Source: Bacillota bacterium (GTDB lineage: Bacteria > Bacillota > DTU025 > MWDF01). Taken from it: 64,000 bases of DNA. A program made the translations under genes and the position numbers. The notes beneath the pieces are model-generated. The model did no database searches, was not told the DNA's origin, and worked only from the letters and a program-made list of their open reading frames with translations. The stretch lies in contig JAKQNF010000010.1 of NCBI GenBank assembly GCA_029565935.1, positions 51,001 through 115,000 on the forward strand, written 5' to 3'. Position 1 is the first letter of the stretch, and each line of letters opens with the position of its first letter. This document shows positions 58,650-64,000 of the stretch, piece after piece.

Positions 58650-59399
58650 TTAAGGTAGCTTCCCCACCGGAGCCAGGTAGAGCGTGAATTCATCATCGCC
58701 GTCAACGCCGAGGAGCTTATCTATCGAGGATTGGTCATACGCGGCTACGGCACAGGTGCCGAAGCCGATGGCCCCCGCGGCAAGATACATATTCTGGCAG
58801 ACGTGCCCCGCATCCAGCAGGAGTACCTTGTGGGCCGAAAGAGGATACCGCCATTCACTCCTGTAGGGGATAGCCGTCCATGCGAAAGCTGCAGCGGACT
58901 TACCAATAAAGGCCTGGTTGTTGCATGCTTCGGAAAGGAGCTCCTCAAGTCTGTCGGCTTCTTTTACCAGCGTCAGCCCGTGCTCCATCGCCAGGTACCT
59001 GTAGATGCCCTTCTTTAGGCCTTCCACTTTGAATGCGAACACGTAGGTCTCGAAAGCGTGCCTCGACCCTGCAGAAGGCACGGTGCGCCTGGTGGCGACG
59101 CCGCCTCTGAATATGCCATGCACGCCCTGCGTGGCCCATAGCAGCCAGGAAAGCTGGTCCAATCCCATCGGCTCATCCTTGAACTCCCTAGTACTCCTGC
59201 GGTCTTTCACTAGCTTCATGAAGTCGTTATTCAGAAGCCGCACCGAATCGTAGGCAGGCAGTTCAATGACATCCATGCCCTCGGCCAACGGTTTTTCGAG
59301 CGGCGGAGGAGCGAGCCCCTTCTGCTGGTCGCTCATCATACGCGCAGTGTCGGGGAACGACGATTTCATGCTCCGTCTAAGTTCCTTGACCAGGTCCAT
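58650..59399 (-). CDS. SagB/ThcOx-type nitroreductase-family dehydrogenase (stand-alone)
   Basis: RRSTREFKDEPMGLDQLSWLLWATQGVHG; RRTVPSAGSRHAFETYVFAFKVEGLKKGIYRY; GHVCQNMYLAAGAIGFGTCAVAAYD; GGAGGG before ATG 59399. Confidence 0.88.
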   Translation of the reverse strand: MDLVKELRRSMKSSFPDTARMMSDQQKGLAPPPLEKPLAEGMDVIELPAYDSVRLLNNDFMKLVKDRRSTREFKDEPMGLDQLSWLLWATQGVHGIFRGGVATRRTVPSAGSRHAFETYVFAFKVEGLKKGIYRYLAMEHGLTLVKEADRLEELLSEACNNQAFIGKSAAAFAWTAIPYRSEWRYPLSAHKVLLLDAGHVCQNMYLAAGAIGFGTCAVAAYDQSSIDKLLGVDGDDEFTLYLAPVGKLP

Positions 59400-59493
59400 A
59401 TGATCCCTCCTTAGCGACATGACCTCTATCCGTGATTCGATTATACTATGCATGTAACGGGCGAATAATCTCCAAAAAGGAAGAGGGGACCCC

Positions 59494-59955
59494 ATGTCAG
59501 AGAGCGGGACCAGCCATAGGAAGTTCATGGCGATCGCCATCGAGGAAGCGAAGAAGGCGCTCGAGGAGGGCGAAGTGCCAGTCGGCGCATGCATAGTGAT
59601 GGAACAGGAAGTAATCGCTCGGGCGCACAACATGAGGGAAGGGTATTCAGATTCTACGGCCCATGCGGAGATGCTGGTCATCAGGGAGGCATCGTTCAGG
59701 CTTGGCAGGTGGAGGCTTTCGGACTGCACGCTCTATGTAACGCTGGAACCTTGCGCCATGTGCGCGGGGGCCATAGTCCAGGCAAGGCTTGGGACCCTCG
59801 TCTTCGGCGCCTTCGACGATAAGGCTGGAGCCGTAGGCAGCCTCTACGACATACCGAGGGACTTCAGGCTCAACCACTTTGTCGAAGTCATCCCGGGGAT
59901 AATGTCCGAGGAGACTTCGGAGCTCATGAAGGGCTTCTTCACGGGCAAGCGCTGA
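59494..59955 (+). CDS. tadA: tRNA-specific adenosine deaminase
   Basis: DSTAHAEMLVIREA (HAE), LYVTLEPCAMCAGAIVQARLGTLVFGAFDDKAGAVGS (PCxxC). Confidence 0.95.
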   Translation: MSESGTSHRKFMAIAIEEAKKALEEGEVPVGACIVMEQEVIARAHNMREGYSDSTAHAEMLVIREASFRLGRWRLSDCTLYVTLEPCAMCAGAIVQARLGTLVFGAFDDKAGAVGSLYDIPRDFRLNHFVEVIPGIMSEETSELMKGFFTGKR

Positions 59956-60117
59956 TCCGACCGCTGCTGGGAATGCAGAATGCGGTAATCGTCCGGGTGC
60001 GGGTGAAGCGCCCTTTGGCCTTGCCGGCGGTCACAATTCGATTGATTCATGAGGCAGGATGCTATAAAATGAAATTTGCCGTCTTGATATAACGACCAGT
60101 CAGCGACGGCGCAAGAT

Positions 60118-60207
60118 GGAGAGATGGCTGAGTGGTCAAAAGCGCTCGCCTCGAAAGCGAGTGAGCCGTTACCGGCTCCGTGAGTTCGAATCTCACTCTC
60201 TCCGCCA
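60118..60207 (+). tRNA. tRNA-Ser(CGA)
   Basis: Class II tRNA; anticodon loop CTCGAAA; CCA encoded. Confidence 0.95.
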
Positions 60208-60249
60208 TAACTGAATAGTCCCCGTCCGAAAAGTTTCCCGGACGGACAC

Positions 60250-60343
60250 GGAGAGGTGGCTGAGATGGTCTAAGGCGCTCGCCTGGAGAGCGAGTAGGCA
60301 GATGACCTCTGCCTCGTGGGTTCAAATCCCACCCTCTCCGCCA
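60250..60343 (+). tRNA. tRNA-Ser(GGA)
   Basis: Class II tRNA; anticodon loop CTGGAGA; CCA encoded. Confidence 0.95.
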
Positions 60344-60357
60344 TTTCTTTTACAAGT

Positions 60358-60630
60358 TTGGCCGCGCTAGGCGGGGAGTTAGCGGTGCCCTGTACTCGCA
60401 ATCCGCTACAGCGAGGCTTAATCCCTGCCCTAGGCCCTCATTCATGAGGCAGTCCGGCACAAGCGGCATTGATGTCCGGGCCCTGCGCAATGAGGACTTG
60501 TGAACCCCGTCAGGATCGGAAGATAGCAGCGGTAAACAGGAAACCTCATGTGCCGCGGGACAGCCTGGATGGAGCCGGCTATGCCGGTAACGCTCGTGGG
60601 TGAATGTCGAAGGCAGGTGCGCGGCCATCC
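60358..60630 (+). ncRNA. ffs: signal recognition particle RNA, large type with Alu domain
   Basis: Alu-domain-like GCTAGGCGGGGAGTTAGCGGTGCCCTGTACTCGCAATCCGCTACAGCGAGGC; domain IV GTCAGGATCGGAAGATAGCAGC; closing stem GGCCGCGC/GCGCGGCC. Confidence 0.92.
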
Positions 60631-60633
60631 TAT

Positions 60634-60665
60634 CGGGCGGGCTCATTCGGGTCCGCCCGTTTTTC
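60634..60665 (+). terminator. SRP RNA terminator
   Basis: GGGCGGgctcattcgggtCCGCCCGTTTTT. Confidence 0.75.
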
Positions 60666-60733
60666 ATACGGCACATACAGGAATTCTAGGCATAGAATAT
60701 AGAACATAGAATAAAACTGTAACGGAGGGCGAC

Positions 60734-62488
60734 ATGTCTTACCTATCGTTGTACAGGCAGTGGCGGCCTCAGACCTTCGAGGACATAGTGGGCCAGGACC
60801 ACATAGTGAGGACGCTTAAGAACGCGATAGCGAACGGTCGCGTAGTACACGCCTACATGTTCTCCGGACCGAGGGGCACCGGCAAGACGTCCACGGCGAA
60901 GGTCTTCGCGAAGGCCCTCAACTGTGTCGAAGGACCTACGGTAAAACCTTGCGGGAAGTGCACGTCTTGCGTCGCCGTGAAAGAAGGGAACGCGCTCGAC
61001 GTGATAGAGATCGACGCCGCGTCCAACAGGGGCATCGACGAGATAAGGGACCTAAGGGACAAGGTGAGGTTTACTCCCGCCCAGGGAAGGTACAAGGTAT
61101 ACATCATAGACGAAGTCCACATGCTCACGATGGAGGCCTTCAACGCGCTATTGAAGACGCTCGAGGAGCCGCCTTCGCACGCGATATTCGTCCTGGCCAC
61201 GACTGAGGCCAACAGGGTTCCCGCGACGATACTCTCAAGGTGCCAGAGGTTCGACTTCAACAGGCTGAACCTCGCACAGCTAACGAAGCACCTTACGAAA
61301 GTCGCCGACCAGATGGGCATCGAATACGAGAAGGACGCCTTGAACTTGCTGGCAAGGAAGGCCGAAGGAAGCGCCAGGGATGCGCTGGGGCTCATGGAAC
61401 AAGTCAGCGCCCTGGGTGAGAAGCTTACCCCCAAGTTGATATCGGACATGCTCGGCGCCACCGAATTTGAACGGCTTGAAGGCATCGCAGCCGCGATAGC
61501 CTCCTCCGACATTACGGGCCTTTTCCCGCTAGTTACCGACACGCTGATGTCAGGGACGGACCCAAGGCAGCTGCTGGGCGAGATGGGGGAGCATTTCATG
61601 GACCTGATGCTGGCCAAGGACTGCCCAGCGAGGAAGGATCTGCTGCATTCGGGGGAGGAGAGGTTCGACCAGCTGAAGAAGGCTGCCGAAGCGTTCGATC
61701 GTGCCAGGCTGCAGGAGATAGTCTCCTTGATAGGAGTGGGGCTCTCCGAGATAGGGAAGGCTCCGAATACCAGGCTCGCCCTGGAGCTCTTCCTTGCAAG
61801 GCTGGTAAGCGCCGGGAATGCCTCCCAATCCCTTTCCGCCGCCATGTCCGAAACGGTTTCAGCAAGCCATTCGGCAGCAGTCTCTAGAGCATCGGCACAC
61901 GACGTTACCGTTAAGGCGGCTGAGAAAAAAGAGGTCGCAAAAACGGATAGAAAGGAAGCGGTGGCCCAGGCAGCACCGGTGGTGGAGAAAGCTGCCGAGG
62001 GACCGCAAAAGGCCGATGTGCCACCATTCTGGGGACAGCTCCTAGACGAACTGAGGCTGAGGAGCATAAGGGTCGAGGCGTTGGTGAGGCAGTCGAAGCC
62101 CTCATTCGACGGGACCACGTTGATATTGGAATATCCTTCCAATTGGTTCTTCCATCATCAGAAGATGCAGGAAGAACCCAACCAGAACCTGATGAAAGAA
62201 GTACTGAAGGCCGTTACGGGAAACGAGGTTGCGTACAAGTGTGTCCTTCTTGGTGACGGTGACAAGGATAAACCAGAGAAGGAGAAACCTGCCGAGGAAA
62301 AAGAGAAGCCTTCGAGGGGGGCCGCCAAGAAAACGAAACAGGTCGCGAAACCCAGGACCGAAGAGGGCGGAAAAGCCGAGGAAGTCGGATTCGACGAGAT
62401 CGAGATCGAGGACGAGAAGGTCAAGAAGAGCGTCGAGATGGCGAAGGCTCTTTTCGGAGAAGTAGAGATAAAGATAGTAGAAGACTAG
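60734..62488 (+). CDS. dnaX: DNA polymerase III subunit gamma/tau
   Basis: YRQWRPQTFEDIVGQDHIVRTLKNAIANGRVVHAYMFSGPRGTGKTSTAKVFAKALNC; EVHMLTMEAFNALLKTLEEPP. Confidence 0.96.
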   Translation: MSYLSLYRQWRPQTFEDIVGQDHIVRTLKNAIANGRVVHAYMFSGPRGTGKTSTAKVFAKALNCVEGPTVKPCGKCTSCVAVKEGNALDVIEIDAASNRGIDEIRDLRDKVRFTPAQGRYKVYIIDEVHMLTMEAFNALLKTLEEPPSHAIFVLATTEANRVPATILSRCQRFDFNRLNLAQLTKHLTKVADQMGIEYEKDALNLLARKAEGSARDALGLMEQVSALGEKLTPKLISDMLGATEFERLEGIAAAIASSDITGLFPLVTDTLMSGTDPRQLLGEMGEHFMDLMLAKDCPARKDLLHSGEERFDQLKKAAEAFDRARLQEIVSLIGVGLSEIGKAPNTRLALELFLARLVSAGNASQSLSAAMSETVSASHSAAVSRASAHDVTVKAAEKKEVAKTDRKEAVAQAAPVVEKAAEGPQKADVPPFWGQLLDELRLRSIRVEALVRQSKPSFDGTTLILEYPSNWFFHHQKMQEEPNQNLMKEVLKAVTGNEVAYKCVLLGDGDKDKPEKEKPAEEKEKPSRGAAKKTKQVAKPRTEEGGKAEEVGFDEIEIEDEKVKKSVEMAKALFGEVEIKIVED

Positions 62489-62509
62489 CTTATCCGGAGG
62501 TAGTGACAG

Positions 62510-62827
62510 ATGGGCATCAACATGCAGAAGATGATGAAACAGGTCCAGAAGATGCAGCAGGACGTGGCAAGGGTACAAGAGGAGCTCGCTAACAGGAATG
62601 TGGAGGGCAGCGCCGGCGGCGGGGCGGTGAAAGCGGTGTTCACGTGCGCGAAAGAGCCGGTGGAATTCAAGATCGACCCTTCGGCGGTCGATCCTGAGGA
62701 CGTCGAGATGCTAGAAGAGATGATACTCGCGGCTACCAAGGAAGCGCTAAGAGCCGCCGAGGACATCGCCCAGAAGGAGATGTCCAAGGTTACTGGCGGT
62801 GTCGGGCTTCCCGGCATGGGCTTTTAG
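62510..62827 (+). CDS. YbaB/EbfC family nucleoid-associated protein
   Basis: MGINMQKMMKQVQKMQQDVARVQEELANRNVEGSAGGGAVKAVFTCAKEPVEFKIDPSAVDPEDVEMLEEMILAATKEAL. Confidence 0.95.
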   Translation: MGINMQKMMKQVQKMQQDVARVQEELANRNVEGSAGGGAVKAVFTCAKEPVEFKIDPSAVDPEDVEMLEEMILAATKEALRAAEDIAQKEMSKVTGGVGLPGMGF

Positions 62828-62835
62828 GAGGGCCG

Positions 62836-63432
62836 ATGAAAGCGCCTGAATCGATGGTGAAGCTGATAGAGCAGCTGCGTAAGCTCCCGGGAGTGGGCCC
62901 GAAGACAGCGGGTAGGATGGCGCTGCACATCCTGCAGATGGACCCTGAGACGGTCGCAGGGCTTGCTGAAGCCATGGTCAAAGCGAAGGAGCTTATCCAC
63001 CCTTGTCCGGTCTGCTTCAACTATACGGACGAGGACCTCTGCTGGGTCTGCAAGGACGATAACAGGGACAGGAGCACGATCTGCGTGGTCGAAGGCGCAG
63101 AAGGCGTACTTGCCTTGGAGCGAATGGGAGAGTACAAGGGCCTCTATCACGTACTGGGAGGGAACATCTCTCCCATGAACGGCAAGGGGCCAGACGACGT
63201 AAGGCTCAGGGAGCTTCTTGAGCGGCTTAAGGAAAACCGAGTGAGCGAGGTGATACTCGCTACCGATCCCGACGTTGAGGGAGAAGCGACCGCGCTGTAC
63301 ATCTCGAGATTGATCGGGGATTCCGGCATCAAGGTAACCAGGCTGGCAAGAGGCCTTCCCGTAGGAGGAGACCTCGAGTACGCGGACGAGGTCACGCTTA
63401 TGAGGGCGATGGAGGGCAGGCGGAAGCTATAG
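62836..63432 (+). CDS. recR: recombination protein RecR
   Basis: LIEQLRKLPGVGPKTAGRMALHIL; CPVCFNYTDEDLCWVC; YHVLGGNISPMNGKGPDDVRLRELLERL. Confidence 0.97.
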   Translation: MKAPESMVKLIEQLRKLPGVGPKTAGRMALHILQMDPETVAGLAEAMVKAKELIHPCPVCFNYTDEDLCWVCKDDNRDRSTICVVEGAEGVLALERMGEYKGLYHVLGGNISPMNGKGPDDVRLRELLERLKENRVSEVILATDPDVEGEATALYISRLIGDSGIKVTRLARGLPVGGDLEYADEVTLMRAMEGRRKL

Positions 63433-63493
63433 GCCGTTTTAGCTGGAGTGGAGAAACCTCCTGAAGTTGGCTTTAAATTGGGGAATTTTCCTG

Positions 63494-63522
63494 TTGACTT
63501 GATCACTTCCTGGTGCTAAATT
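63494..63522 (+). promoter_or_regulatory. rrn promoter
   Basis: TTGACT-N17-TAAATT; followed by a boxA-like GGCTCTTTGAAAA at ~63550. Confidence 0.7.
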
Positions 63523-63712
63523 AATAAATGTCGCGCCGCTAAGGCGAGGCGGCTCTTTGAAAACCGGGAATAAGGAAGGAAAGCAAGAAGGAAAAGAAGA
63601 GAGAAAAGAAAAGAGACTCAATAGCGAGCGGGCGAAGAGGATCTTTTGAGTAATGTCAGCGGAAAAAGCTTGAAGAAGCTAGGTAGTAAGACCTCTGACG
63701 AGGTATAAACTT

Positions 63713-64000
<288 letters not shown>

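Noticed and set aside
60853-62142. 429-aa antisense ORF over dnaX
   Set aside because: Ser-rich mirror of a conserved coding frame; codon-bias artefact, no RBS or family resemblance.

Overview
A 64 kb bacterial chromosomal window, gene-dense and AGG-codon rich. It has Bacillota-type features: two T-box leaders, a large Alu-domain SRP RNA, the tadA / SRP RNA / dnaX / ybaB / recR / rrn gene order, and a LexA box of the B. subtilis type. It also encodes two beta-barrel-like exported proteins and a LolA-like protein, which hint at a diderm envelope. Most of the window is recognisable housekeeping and metabolism. The feature most worth follow-up is at the left edge: an oligopeptide-type ABC importer whose family-5 substrate-binding protein reads as a circular permutation (signal peptide, then C-terminal half, then linker, then N-terminal half). 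Its DppC-type permease, missed by the ORF track because it runs off the window, carries a ~200-residue extracytoplasmic insertion between TM1 and the core domain. A second notable locus is a tyrosine phenol-lyase-like gene preceded by a consensus promoter, a 27-codon Tyr-rich leader ORF and an intrinsic terminator. Other items are a Trp(UGG)-specifier T-box on a TrpXYZ-like transporter, a Ser(UCC)-specifier T-box on serS, an SOS box on a DUF6504-like/dinB operon, several operator-like palindromes, a possible dnaX -1 frameshift site, 7 tRNAs including four Ser isoacceptors, and the 5' end of a 16S rRNA gene. All calls were made by eye from sequence and remembered family motifs; no searches were run.
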